64,000 nucleotides of DNA from Megaleporinus macrocephalus (GCA_021613375.1 CM038715.1:456501-520500); one strand, 5' to 3'; positions 36,401 through 48,586 are shown, numbered from the stretch's first letter. Notes: generated by a model not told the origin, from the sequence alone. Translations and numbers: made by a program.

Positions 36401-36922
36401 TACACTACTGCTCAAAAGTTTGGGATCACAGTGAAATGTTCTTGTTTTAATGGAGTATCTTCTTCCTTAACACAACAATGGACTGACGGGTCTCTAAAGA
36501 AAGTTGTTTCTTTCTGGTCATTGTGAGTCGGTCAGCAAGCCATCAACTGCTGATCTTCAGATACTAAACTAACCTAGAATGTTGTTCTCCCTTTTATACT
36601 CACTTATTAGTAGAATGTTTTTCAGCTGTGATCACAATTGATCAAGAGTGTCCTAACAACCAATTAGTCCAATAACTTCCTTAACTTGGATTGGCGGCCG
36701 TACCAGGAGATTTAGACAGAGGACTGAGAATTACTGATAATAGGACTATATGTAAAATAAGCCTCTATACAAAAATAGACTTTAATACAAACATTTTTAT
36801 TCTTTAAAAATCATCTGATACACTTACATTAATTGTGAAATGGACAATATTGTTTGTGAATTGCATGAAAATTGCATGAAATGAAATTCTAAAGTGATCC
36901 TAAACTTTTAAGCGGTAGTATA
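36401..36922 (-). mobile_element. Tc1-derived MITE (family T), full copy
   Basis: Reverse copy of 6473-6995 with both ends (TACACTACTGCTCAAAAGTT and AACTTTTAAGCGGTAGTA). The internal transposase-start block is present in reverse. Confidence 0.9.
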
Positions 36923-37560
36923 ATATTTAATATCACTGCTTAACAGTATCATGGTATACGGTATTTACAGTTAGTTAAAGCAGGATTATACTTCTGTATT
37001 AATTAAGGTTGTTTGTAAATTGCTTGTATCCAGATAACTAATACAATTTATAGGGTCAGATCAGAGTTAGTGTGTATCTGTTTGTAAGTCAGGTTGGGCT
37101 CAGCACAGCAGAGATGCCCGTGTGTCTTTAAGAGACAGTACGTTGCTTTTTGCCGAATGTACACAGTATGATGACCATCAATTTACATACTACTTCATAC
37201 AGTGAGAACGATATATCGCTGCAACCCTAAACACGAGTGCTCCGTATATTGATGACTAATATGTCTTTTACTAGTGAAGGAAAAAAGTTAATTATAATTA
37301 TAAGACTGATTTGCAGCTGATAATTATAACCAGTGATCTTGGTCCCTATTTTGTAGGTTAAACGATATCCTTCTGAGACCCAGAAAAATTAAACAGGGAG
37401 AACATGCACACTCCACACAGAACGACCCATACATCTCGTATGTGTGTGAGAATGTGAGAAATTTCAGCCCAGATATAAAGTCCTGGCTGGACAACCAAAA
37501 GCTCACTTCTCTCACTAAACAAGAGAAAGTGTGGAGGAATACAAGAGAGAGATAAACTTT
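36923..37560. other. Unassigned intron; short block shared with 52849
   Basis: At 37521-37560 the block AGAGAAAGTGTGGAGGAATA then CAAGAGAGAGATAAAC is the same as at 52850-52880, so the two hAT-like fragments share flanking sequence as well. Confidence 0.5.
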
Positions 37561-37939
37561 AAAGATGTGAAATTGAGTTAACAAAACTCCACGTTGTATT
37601 TACTTTTTCTATAAATAAGCATGTTATGATGCACTTTTCAATAGCATTTTTAATGTAGCCCTTGTTTTTACTTGAAGTGTGAAAAAAAACATTTGAAATT
37701 TTATAAATAATGAATCCAGTTCAGCATTTTAAACATTAAATATTATTGAAATATACTGAATAGCATTTGTAATGTGTTGGTCTTTCAGTTACTGATGACA
37801 AAATGCTAATATTAGGCTACTTCAGTATACAGGATATGGTATTGAATCATAACACAAGTTGAAAAATTAAGAGGGTCCGAACCTGGGCCTGAGGAAATCT
37901 CCTCTATCTGGACCGTACTGAATTCTAATTAAATACCCA
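37561..37939 (-). mobile_element. hAT-like family B, left-truncated copy
   Basis: Matches the reverse of 14471-14850, ending CTGAATTCTAATTAAATACC. Only the CAGGGGTATTTAATTAG-side terminus is retained. Confidence 0.8.
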
Positions 37940-37944
37940 TACTA

Positions 37945-38182
37945 TATATCGTCGCTGTCCATTTTTCTCGATTTTGAGTTTTCTACATCCTTTGAACACA
38001 CCAATGGTTGTTTACATTGTGTGACAATTTCATGATGAATGGACCAATAAACGTGCTCCAAAACAGCTTGGAAAAAATTCTGGTTCCATTGACTTACATT
38101 GAAAGTAAAGTAGGTTTTTGGTCTCTCCTGTAAAGTTGCAATTTTGGAGATACTTTTTTTTTATTGGACAGTGACGATATAA
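37945..38182 (+). mobile_element. MITE family C, full copy
   Basis: Starts ATATATCGTCGCTGTCCATT and ends TTGGACAGTGACGATATA, an inverted pair. Other copies at 8022-8207 and, more diverged, near 63320-63533. Confidence 0.8.
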
Positions 38183-39031
38183 AGTACCAATATAACACAT
38201 TATTAATGTTCACAGTAATGTTGAGCTATGTCATAGACTTTTCATGTAATGTTTTATATGTTCAGTGACTAAGCCCCAGCCAAGGAATTCCATATTGCTG
38301 CACTCCTAATTCTAAGTGGTACCAGCCTAGGTCTGCCCTTGCAATATGTCAGGACTTGTCCTTCACTTTCGCCACCCGCTGCTGCATTTACAAGCTCGTT
38401 TTGCGAACACAAGCGCGATCCTCCAGCAATCCAGCAGCTATAGCAGGTGGATTCTCCCCTGCTCGAGCAGAAGCTGGTGATAGGGAGCTTGAATGAGGAG
38501 CTTATGATATTTTGAGTGAAGAGTCTGCACTGCGTGCGCAGAGTCTATAATGTTTGAATGATTTGCAACATTCGGGTAAATAAACTGGTTATAGCAGCTC
38601 CCTGCAGAGGACTTTCGTATAGGGATGAAAGGCTTTCGCTGAGGGCTTTTCTGACAGTTGTGCGTAAGCCGCAATGCGCGATCTTTAATTCATTTAAAAC
38701 TAGATTTGCCTGGGTGGACTATTTCTATTTAATCTCCCGCGCTAGTCATTTTGGCATTAGAGAATGCAAATGTTATGGAGAAGCAGTCTGAGAGAGAGGG
38801 AGTCTAATTTTGCAGCCTGCTACAGCCGCAGTTGCTGGGCTGCTGGAAGACTCTGTCTCAGCTGGAAACTTTGTGCCAGGTGAAGTGAGACATAAGCCAG
38901 GCAGAGTGACAAAGTGGGCTGGCCCGAGTCCTGTACTTACAGCTTGCGTCGAGTCATAAATGGTATTAAAAGAAAACTATGTCCTGAAATGCTGTCTAAT
39001 CAAATATGTCATTTAAACTTCTTGGTATGTT

Positions 39032-39035
<4 letters not shown>
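38183..39035. other. No gene recognised (intron)
   Basis: Frames of 77-78 codons on both strands at 38438-38791 show no domain. Confidence 0.5.

Positions 39036-39080
<45 letters not shown>
39036..39080. repeat. (TG)22 microsatellite at a splice acceptor
   Basis: Ends five bases before the AG of the exon at 39086, occupying the place of the polypyrimidine tract. Confidence 0.97.
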
Positions 39081-39082
<2 letters not shown>

Positions 39083-39085
39083 CAG

Positions 39086-39198
39086 GTGGCACAGCTGCTG
39101 TTAAGCAGTAACATGGTGGTGGCTCTGCTGGAGGGGAATGGAAGAGACAACACGCCCCTGCATCTCGCTGCCCGCAATGGCCATAAGGACATCATCAG
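39086..39198 (+). CDS. caskin2: Caskin exon: ankyrin repeats 4-5
   Basis: Encodes [20 protein letters not shown] then [17 protein letters not shown] plus two bases of an Arg codon. Both splice signals are unusual. A (TG)22 run ends 5 bases before the acceptor AG, where a pyrimidine tract is expected, and the donor is GTCCTC, much weaker than the GTRAGT type used by most other exons. The loop between LLEG and TPLHLAA is about six residues shorter than in mammalian Caskins as I remember them. The phase fits both neighbours (phase 0 in, two bases out). Confidence 0.9.
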
Positions 39199-39434
39199 GT
39201 CCTCTCGCTCACTATCATTCTGACCTTTTCTCTGACTGTCACTGTCACACACCAAATGTATTTGTGTGTATGTGTGTGTCTGTGTGTGTTAGTGATGTGC
39301 AGTACTGACAATATAATATAATATAATATAATACAATATAATATAATGCAAAAATATAATATAATGCAAAAAGCCCACAGTTGAATAAAGGTTTATTTGT
39401 AGAGTCCTATAAATATTTTAATGTGAAAATGAAT

Positions 39435-39850
39435 TCAATCAGTCAATCTTTATTTTCACTCAGGAGTACAGTGAGGGAGACCCTCATTTACAATGTCACC
39501 AAGCATTACAATTATTAAACAAAAAGTGATTAAAAATAAATAAAAATGAATTTTAATGAGTACTTAAAATGTAAAAGAAACAATAAGAACAGAGACAAAA
39601 TTATGATGACTTGTAAAAGAAAAAACTAATAAAAACTAAATAAGAAACAAAATCAAAAATAAGACAAAAGTAAAAAATAAGTCAATAAAAATAGATATAG
39701 TAGTAAAACTTAAAATAGTAAAAGAAATATGATAAAAAATAAAAGTAATAATAATAATAATAATAAAAGAGTAATACAAATCAAGATATAAAAATGGTAA
39801 AAGGAATTAAAATAGAAAAATACAAAACTACTGATTATCAAAATCATAAA
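39435..39850 (-). repeat. LINE-like 3' tail, reverse copy
   Basis: Begins CAATCAGTCAATCTTTATTT, CTCAGGAGTACAGTGAGGGA and GACCCTCATTTACAATG, the reverse of the 5540-6115 tails. The following A-rich sequence is the reverse of the T-rich region near 5480-5600. Confidence 0.75.
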
Positions 39851-40982
39851 ACTGTTAATTACAATTAAATAAAACGTTGGCAGGTCATTAAAAAGGCAGG
39901 TCTCTTAAAAACTGAAGGGTGATCCAATTACTGGAGTGAGTTCCGTAATATGTGCTATTCTCAGTGAGCATTGTTGTGATAGATGATGGCATACGTGCTT
40001 TAAAAATAAAAAATTCAAATGCAAATTCGTCCTGTGTGTAAGTTTGAGTAGGAGTATGAATTTGGGCCTCCTGAAGACCTTTCTTTGGTATAGCTCCATA
40101 ATTCCAACCCTAACTTAGCATGCAGTGAACTGTGATTATGAATATAAGCAACACACTGATATACAGACTAAAATTTACAAACGATTTCCAGACGCACTGC
40201 ATCTTTTCAGTGGAAGTAAAACTCTATAATGAACTGAACTAGCAGGGGACTGACACAGTATTCCATCTGCAAATGATTAAAATTCAGGTATGTAATAATG
40301 GTGGTGTTCTGGATTTAATTCAGATTTTACTCTGACATGAAGTCTGAAGGGGGGTCTAGAGAAAGATCTTTGCAAACATAGAGAACACTGAACCACTTTC
40401 TATATCTACTTCAATTTAAGTTAAAATTTTGCATCTCGGAGGTCAAGAACATGACATTTCAACACAAAAACAGATGTTATTAGTGAAGTAACTCTAAAAC
40501 GCTGTGCGCCTGCAGTTGGACATGGAATTTTAACATCTCTATTTAACCACTGCAGTTACTGTAGCATAACATTTCAGAATGAATTTCATACACAATTACT
40601 TTTTTAAATGATGTCAGAAACTGAAAAATGAGATGGGAGGTTTGTTCTGACAGCAGTTATTAACTTTCTTACTATTAACAGCTTCATATTTACCTTTTAC
40701 TGACGTTTATAAACCTGATTTGTGTATTTTTCTTTGGTGCCATCTTCATTTGAATTGCAAATTTAACCCTAACACTGAGTGTTTACACTGGGAGGCTGGG
40801 TACCAGAGGTTGGCAGAATGGAGTATGTTGACGCTGCCACTATATCTAAAACTGGCATTCAGTTGTCATTTAATTATTGATTAAAGTGTTTCTATTAGAG
40901 ATCTTTAAGAGAGCATAAAAGTCACATGCCAATAAATAATTTTGGGCCCTGTTGCAGTCATCCTCATCTCTTCCCCCTATGG
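39851..40982. other. No gene recognised (intron)
   Basis: Unremarkable AT-rich intron sequence. Confidence 0.5.
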
Positions 40983-41627
40983 CAGAGGTCACTAATAGGC
41001 GGATCGCGGTCCAGGTCCAGATCCAGGCGTCGTCCAGTGCGGACCCAAACCGATAAACTATTGAGAACGGTTTAATTGTATTCTTTTCTTGGCTTTATGG
41101 TATACGGGCTCACAGACCACAGCGTGTTTTGTAAATTCACTAAAGGCACTCTTCAGCCAAGTGAGGAGCAGCAGTCGAGAAAAAAGAAAAGTCGATGGCG
41201 AAAACTGCTTTTCAACTAGTATGTTTATACTCTTGAACCAACAGGTCAAGAGTTATCAAGAAGCTGTACGTTTCATTTACTTTTTCTATAAATAAACTCT
41301 TTATGGCACACTTTTTTTCAGAAGTATTCCTATTTTTTAGGGTAGACCTTTTTATTTAAAGTTCTATAATTTAATTAATTCAATTCCACATTTAAAACAA
41401 TAAATATAGTTGAAATATACTGCACGGTATGTGTAATTTGGTTTATCTTTCAGTTGCTGATGGTATAAAATGCCAATAGAACTACTAGGATACTTCAGTA
41501 TACAGGATATGGCACTGAATCATAACACAAGTTACAGTCATAACACAAACACGGTCCGGACCTTGGCCTGATGACGTTCCCTCTGACTGGACCTTACTGA
41601 ATTCTGAATAGTCATTAAAGACCCCTA
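40983..41627 (-). mobile_element. hAT-like family B, full-ended copy with 8-bp TSD
   Basis: Starts CAGAGGTCACTAATAGGCGG and ends TTAAAGACCCCTA. Flanking 8-mers CCCTATGG are identical at 40975-40982 and 41628-41635. 645 bp, internally shorter than 14471-15287. Confidence 0.9.
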
Positions 41628-42475
41628 CCCTATGGTGTCAATGAGTATGAGAAAGTTACCCAATACATAAATAAATTAATAAATAAGTAATAATAAATAA
41701 ATAAAAGGTATGTATCAGTTTGTGTGCAGGAGTTAGTGACTGAGTAGGTGGCTAGGTGTTTTGTACTGTAGGTAGTGTGCTGTTGAGCAGGGCACCTGCG
41801 AAGTGATGTCTGCCCTCCTTGTTGACATATGACATGCGTGGGGTGTGGAAACAGCCGACAGTTGAACGAACACGCGGAAAGAGAGTGTGCGTGTGTGTGT
41901 TTGCGTGTGAGTGTGTACGTGTTTTGATCCAGGCTCCTCTCATCAGCGCTGTGTGGGGACTCTGCTGAGTGTTGACATGGCGTAGGAGTGAGGCCAGGTT
42001 GGGTTTCACTGGGCAGTCAGCTGCTCTGACACGTTTCTCACTACTTTCCATATGAAAGTTCTCTCTGCATTCTCAACATAAGCAGCCCCCCCCCTCCCCT
42101 CCAGTGCTCACTGGAATACAGCTAGTAAACATGGCAGGGTGCAGAGCCAACACATAAGCTTATTAGTACTGAATGTCAGCTCGCTGTTTTCCCTCCTATC
42201 ACAGCACCAGAGAAGTTCAGAAATGATGAACAGATCAATTAAACATCTCAAGAGGAAAGAGACAAACTGCAAATTGTTCGGACGTGGCTTGTTTTACCAC
42301 AGCGTGATGATTCCACCCTTTTTGAAGTCAGCTCTTTTCGAGGATGAGAAGACCCTTGATCCATTCAATTAGCCAAATCAATGAAAGAGGAGCTGTTAGA
42401 GAACTGGGTCTGTGCTCTGCTGGGTTGAGAAGAAGCCTCTATGTAAAAAATAATAATTCAGACTTAGAGATAGAA
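41628..42475. other. No gene recognised (intron)
   Basis: Contains an imperfect TG-rich patch near 41885-41925. No gene. Confidence 0.5.
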
Positions 42476-42550
42476 CAATATATCGGGCCGATATATCATT
42501 TTTTTCACAAGTGAAAATGAATAATAACTTTAATTTGTAGTAGTATTCAT
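42476..42550 (+). repeat. Repeat E, left part
   Basis: ACAATATATCGGGCCGATAT then CATTTTTTTCACAAGTG. Probably the left end of the repeat whose right part is at 43803-44042, split by the element between. Confidence 0.5.
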
Positions 42551-43778
42551 CGTATTTGGCCACACCCCCTTTCAAGCGTGTGTTTGTTCCACCTTTGTGT
42601 TAGAACTTCCGCTCAGCTAACCAAAATGAATACAGTTACATGGGAGGAGACCAGAGAGACAGTAAGAAGTTCTAATGGGACAACACTGTCTCCTCCGAGA
42701 TTAATAACACAGTGGGTGGGTGATATGAGAAGGTGGTCTGAGGTTATTAACACAGTGGGTGGGTGATATGAGAAGGTGGTCTGAGGTTAATAACACAGTG
42801 GGTGGGTGATATGAGAAGGTGGTCTGAGGTTAATAACACAGTGGATGGGTGATATGAGAAGGTGGTCTGAGGTTAATAACACAGTGGGTGGATGATATGA
42901 GAAGGTGGTCTGAGGTTAATAACACAGTGGATGGGTGATATGAGAAGGTGGTCTGAGGTTAATAACACAGTGGGTGGGTGATATGAGAAGGTGGTCTGAG
43001 GTTAATAACTCAGTGGGTGGTTGATATGAGAAGGTGGTCTGAGGTTAATAACACAGTGGGTGGGTGATATGAGAAGGTGGTCTGAGGTTACTTATGGAGA
43101 CATGTTTAATTACTCTGTACTCTCGGAAGGTGTAGACGGTTCAGTAATGAAAAACTATAAAAGTACTGAAGCGTATCAGTACCTGCACAGTGGGAAGGTG
43201 GGCGTGTCCTCCTACACACAGACGGTGAGTTTATATTTCTGAAAGCCGGTTAAACCCAAGTCCAGCAGCTGCCCGAGCCACTCTGCGTGGGTGTTAGTTG
43301 CAGTCCAGATAGCCTAACGCGGTGGACACTGATCAGAAAACAGTTACTGAACTGATAGACTCACCAGCACCCGACACGTCTGCTTCCTCGGAGCTTCATA
43401 AGCGAGACATTTCTCTGGATAAGGAAGCTCTGGTGCTGGTTCTCCTCCACAGAATGGTAAGAGCAGACATACGGAGGTTTGGGTGGATGTTTTAAATTTA
43501 GAGCTTCAGTCATAGACGCAGGTGGTCTTCTTTGGAAGGCGGCCCCCCAACACTCTGATCTTTATGTGCTGTGTTCGTAACTCTGTTGTTCAAGCCAAGT
43601 TTTCCTCTTCTTCCAATTACTGACTCCCTCTAACTGAACATGTTATGCTATTCATTTTATATGTTTTTGTCGTTTTGCTTATAATTAGTATCAACGTATC
43701 CGCGCTCGCACCGGAAGTTCTAACACAAAGTAAACAAAGATGCCCCCCCAGTGTTGTAATGGAGAATAGCATGAATAG
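42551..43778 (+). mobile_element. TIR-bounded element with captured gene fragment, copy 2
   Basis: Same as 18635-19606, but with nine 43-bp minisatellite units (42698-43085) instead of three. Inverted TTTGTGTTAGAACTTCCG (42593-42610) and CGGAAGTTCTAACACAAAG (43712-43730) are present. Confidence 0.8.
42626..43456 (+). pseudogene. Three-exon gene fragment inside the TIR element, copy 2
   Basis: Exon a MNTVTWEETRET to a GTAAGA donor. Exon b from about 43085 (VTYGDMFNYSVLSEGVDGS, YKSTEAYQYLHSGKVG) to GTGAGT at 43225. Exon c from 43313 (PNAVDTDQKTVTELIDSP, then RDISLDKEALVLVLLHRM) to GTAAGA at 43457. The reading frame and all three donors are kept in both copies despite nucleotide changes. Confidence 0.5.
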
Positions 43779-43802
43779 CGAACAATGACGTTTCTAGTTC
43801 TA

Positions 43803-44042
43803 GTAATATGGTCATATTTAGATTTTTCTTGTTGAATCAGTGTTCAATAAATGATGTTAAGTTTAGAAATGCTGTGCAGCCACTTCTTGTTATTAATAGT
43901 GTGACATTTTAGCAGCAAATAAAGTGGAAAACATCTAGATATCGGCCCTAAAAATTGGTAGCACATATCGGCCATCGGCTGACCCTGACCTCTAAACATC
44001 GGCCTCGGCATCAACTATAGAAAAACCCATATTGGTCGATCT
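43803..44042 (+). repeat. Repeat E, right part, second copy
   Basis: Same blocks as 17140-17375, ending AGAAAAACCCATATTGGTCG. Confidence 0.75.
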
Positions 44043-44676
44043 CGAATTCAGACAAAGCTTAACTTGCAAACTACTAGCTGCTGTAACTTTTGGCTATGTT
44101 AAGAACAGGCGCTGCTGGACTGGAGTCTCATCCGCTGACCTCATCTGCTTGTTTTCCAAGCAGTGTTCTTGCTTTCTTTCCAGTTTACCCAGAGTTGGAT
44201 CCCCAGTGTGGTCGACCTTTAGCCTATTACATCATTCTCCTAGCAGAGCAAGCACTTCCTCGGCTACATGTTTTTTCAGCACCTTTGCAGCATTGCTCAG
44301 TGCCTCAGTGCTCTTGTAGGAGGATGCAGACACATACAGTTTCATTCCAGAGGAGGCGGCAAGGCACAGCTGGGATTCAAATGTGAATCCTAGTTATTTT
44401 TCTCTGTGATGTGAAGTGATGCTTTACTATTTATGAGTTCAGTTGATGAAAAGTGTCCATCATGACACTAAAGCTCAGCTTTTAGCTAAAGGGAATCCTC
44501 CTCAGAACTAGGGCAGCCTTTGGCTAAGAGAGGAGAGAGCTCGAAAAAGAGGTTTTGAGTTTCCTTCAGCTCAAAGTCGAGACCTTTTTAAGTTGGACGT
44601 GCGCTCTGAAGGTCACTCTGCACTAGACAAATTCTTTTGTTATGTAAAATATAGCGGCTGACCTTATATTCAGCTG

Positions 44677-44743
<67 letters not shown>

Positions 44744-45301
44744 AGCTGCGGAATAGAGAATTGGCTGAGGTGGAAGCACATTATGTGATATGTGCAAATA
44801 TATCATTTATTAATTGCTATCATAATATTGGCTGATATCACATACAAATAAGTGTTCTAAGCATTGATATTGTTTTTTGAGGTGGTACTGTGTTTTTTGA
44901 GGCTCTTTACCAATCACAACTCCAGATGAGAGCTTTGATGGATGTTTTGAATGTTCTGATGAGTCAGAGTATGCATGTAAACCAGCAAAAGGAATTGACG
45001 TGATGATGTCACATTATTGATACACCAATGCATTTTTAAGGCTTGGGCTGAGTTCATACTTGGTCTCAAGTGATGTGATCACAGTGGGACAGAGAGAGTA
45101 TAGTCACCTTCTCACATTGTCATATTTACTTGTGTCTTAGAATGCATCTCCAGTGGCCAGTTGGATTTTAGATTTTCAGCAAGAATGATGCACACATGTA
45201 CTATATACATGTACTATGTATGTTTATTGCTGTGTTTGTGGTCTGACAAAGGTGTTGAAAGCTTTTGTTATTGTACATGTATGGCCTTATATAGTTTAAA
45301 T
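44043..45301. other. Intron, (AT)n only
   Basis: AT microsatellite at 44680-44741. Frames of 95-98 codons at 44032-44386 lack domains. Confidence 0.5.
44680..44741. repeat. (AT)31 microsatellite
   Basis: Perfect AT run. Confidence 0.97.
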
Positions 45302-46027
45302 CAGGGTATTTAATTAGAGTTCAGTAAGGTCAAGGTCCGGACCGTCATCATTTCTAACATGTGTTCTGATTCAGTGGTGTATCCTGTTTACTGAAGTAGT
45401 CTAGTATCAGCATCTCATACCATCAGCTACTGAAACACCAACACATCACACATACCGTTCAGTATATTTCAGTATATTTACTGTTTAAATGCTGAACTGA
45501 ATGAATTATTATTTATAAAACTTCTAATAATGATTTTTTTCTCACTTCAAGTAAAAACAATGGCTACATAAAAAAAGTCTTATTTATAGAGAAAGTAAAT
45601 AAAGCAGTGTCTTCTCGTTCACAGCTTGACCGGTTGGTTTGGAGCCGCCTGAGAGAAGAATAAACATAAGTCTCGGTCCATTCCTGGTTAAACAGTCTGG
45701 TTTCGTCGTCAACTTTCCTTTTTTAGAGCACTTTCTCTGATTCACTTTACTCTCTGACCAGCTTTACTTTCTAACCGCTGCTTCTCGCTTCATGCCTCGC
45801 TTGTGTGTGCAGCAAGCACGAATCTGCACAGATCTGATTGGCTGAGCGCTTTTCGCGGCTTTACAAGTTTACTGCGCCACAAAGCCCGTATACCGTAAAG
45901 ACAAGAAACGTTATGCCACTTAAATTAATTTTAACGCTAAAAATAATAAACACTGTCTAAATTAAATTCCTCTTAATAGTTTATCGGTTTGGGTCCACAT
46001 TGGCCAACGTCTGGGTCTGGACCACTG
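45302..46027 (+). mobile_element. hAT-like family B, copy with near-perfect TSD
   Basis: Starts CAGGGTATTTAATTAGAGTT and ends GGGTCTGGACCACTG. Flanks are GTTTAAAT (45294-45301) and GTTTAGAT (46028-46035), 7 of 8 matching. The right terminus is diverged or shortened compared with 14471-15287. Confidence 0.8.
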
Positions 46028-46699
46028 GTTTAGATGCTCCATCAATGCTTTTGAGGATGCATTGGGACATTTTAACGTTACATTCCTGGTGTATGCGGTT
46101 ATTTGCGTTCCTGACCACCTTCATATGTTATTTAAGTAATTTAACAAAATACTAGCTTCTAGGGTTTCTAGAAGTTGTTATTTTTAAAATATACCATTCA
46201 ACCCCCAGTTCATATTTGGAATCTAAGCTGTAAAAATAGCCTGTTTGGAACTTTGTGACCAACACATTAAATTAGTTACACCTATTCAGCCTATAGGAGT
46301 TTAGCCACACCCATTCTGAACCATGCTGAAGGTGTAAGAAGTGTTTCAGCCTGCACTTTTGAAGGAGGCACAATAAAAATAGGGCAGGCAATAAAAGCCC
46401 CCACATAAATCCATATGAATGTCACAGCAAAGCTCAGAAAAATGAAAACAAGAAGAAAAAAAAAACACTTTGTTTATTTTTCTACATCATTAAACTAAGA
46501 AGTCCTTTCCATTATGAAAACAATTAATGACTAATGAACCAAAAAAAAAACAATCCAAAATCATTTAGAATAGAATCTCTTTAAATTAACTTGCATTGAG
46601 TGTACAGAGATTTTCTCTGGAGACGCATGCTTTTCTTTTAACAGCAACGATATGAACCCCTAGTATGTGACCTCTTAGGGTTAAAGTATCTCAGTCACG
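46028..46699. other. No gene recognised (intron)
   Basis: AT-rich with short A runs. The expected left terminus of the following Tc1 relic was not found. Confidence 0.5.
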
Positions 46700-47922
46700 C
46701 TGATTGGATGTGATTTGGGAAGGCTTATGCCTGTCTATATAAGGTCTCATAGTTGACAGTACATGTCAGAGCACAAACCAAGCCATGAAGTCCAAGGTAC
46801 TGACTGTAGACGTCCAAGACAGGATTGTATGGAGGCACAGATCTGGGGAAGGTACAAAAACATTTCTGCAGCATTGAAGGTCCCAATGAGCTCAGTGACC
46901 TCCATCGTCCATAAATGGAAGCAGTTTAGAACCACCAGGACTTTTCCTAGAGCAACCCGCTCGGCCAATCTGAGTGATTGGAGTAGAAGGGCCTTAGTCA
47001 GGGAGGTGACCAAGAACCCAAGGGTCACTCTGACAGAGCTTCAACATTGCTCTGTGGAGAGAGGAGAACCTTCCAGAAGGACAACCATTTCTGCAGCATT
47101 CCAATCAGGCCAGTATGGTAGAGTGGGCAGACGGAAGCCACTCCTCAGTAAAAGGCAGAAAACAGCACGCTTGGAATTTGCCAAAAGGCACCTAAAGGAC
47201 TCTCAGACTATGAAAAACAAAAGTCTCTGGTCTGTTGAAACTAAGATTGAACTCTTTGGCCTGATTGCCAAGCGTCATGTCTGGAGGAAACCAGGCACCG
47301 CTCATCACCTGGCCAATACCATCCCTACATGGTGGTGGCAGCATCATGCTGTGGGGCTGTTTTTCAGCACTGGGAGACTATTCAGCATTGAGGAAAAGAT
47401 GAATGCAGCAATGTACAGAGACATCCTTAAAGAAAACCTGCTCTAGAGCGCTCTGGACCTCAGACTGGGGTGAAGGTTCATCTTCCAACTGGACAACAAC
47501 CCTGAGCACACAGCCAAGATAACAAAGAAGTGGCTTCAGGACAACTCTGCAAATGTTCTTGAGTGGCCCAGCCAGAGCTCAGACTTGAACCTGATTGAAC
47601 ATCAACATCTGCACTGATGTGCTCCATCCAACCTGATGGAGCTTGAGACGTTCTTCAAAGAAGAACGGGAGAAACTGCCCAAACATAGGTGTGCCAAGCT
47701 TGTAGCATCATACTCAAAAAGACTTGAATCTGTATTGCTGCCGAAAGTGCTTCAACAAAGTATTGAGCAATGGCTGTGATACTTATGTACATGTGATTTT
47801 CTAGTTTTTTATTTTTTATAAATTTGCAAAAAATTAAAACCAACTTATTACACTTTGTCATTATGGGTCATTGTGTGTAGAAGTTTGAGCACTGTGAGAA
47901 CTTTCCAGATGCACTGTACACT
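46700..47922 (+). pseudogene. Decayed Tc1 transposase element 1
   Basis: A Tc1/mariner transposase relic in the + direction. The start at 46786 (MKSKVLTVDVQDRIV) is followed by a frameshift near 46856, then a long open stretch (NISAALKVPM, RRALVREVTKNPRVTLTELQ, FAKRHLKDSQTM) with DNA-binding and catalytic-core features. The first catalytic Asp of the usual WSDET motif is Val (WSVETKIELFG). A second frameshift lies near 47335 and a stop at 47446, after which [10 protein letters not shown] and [10 protein letters not shown] occur in another frame. The right terminus reads CATCTGGAAAGTTCTCACAG in reverse, ending TGCACTGTA. The left terminus was not found. Dead element. Confidence 0.9.
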
Positions 47923-48144
47923 ACAGATCGTACACTACTGCTTGATTTCTAGAGTGACCATAGATAGTGTTCCAGTTAGTCAGTGTATCAGCTGACTGCT
48001 GAACGGCTGTGACTCTAATGGTTTATTACCAGAGGCTCTGCTGCGGTGGAGCAGAGTGGTACTCCTTGGATTAGGAGCATATTTGCTAGTGTGGGAGTTT
48101 GAGATCCCCTTGTGCTTTCCTTCCCCATACCAGGCTTTCAGCAT

Positions 48145-48145
<1 letters not shown>

Positions 48146-48209
<64 letters not shown>
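48146..48209. repeat. (CT)32 microsatellite
   Basis: Perfect CT run. Confidence 0.97.
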
Positions 48210-48214
<5 letters not shown>

Positions 48215-48586
48215 CGTTTTCACAGCTGTCCGGCTGTCTGAATACACTCTGAACATTCCACTACCTGAGAGAGGGAGAGTTTGTTTGGATGAGTGTTTAT
48301 AGTTGTGTGCGACTCTGTGTGTGTCTGGTTCTCAGCTGTTTATCTTCGAAGTGAAAGTGTAGAAAACTTTCGACTGGCAGCTTGTAGAAACCCACAGCAG
48401 AATCCATTAAAGTCCATGATAAATACAAAGCTGTCTTAGAAAATATTCAGAAGATGAAACACTTCCAAGAGAAATGAGCTCCTCATATGTGCCAGTTATT
48501 GATGAAGTAACGGCAGGGACTGTTACATGTTACAAAGAACGAACGGCTATAACACTTCTTCTTCTCTTCTCATGTCCATCTCTTAG

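Noticed and set aside
46747..47028. 93-codon - strand frame
   Set aside because: Antisense shadow of the Tc1 transposase.
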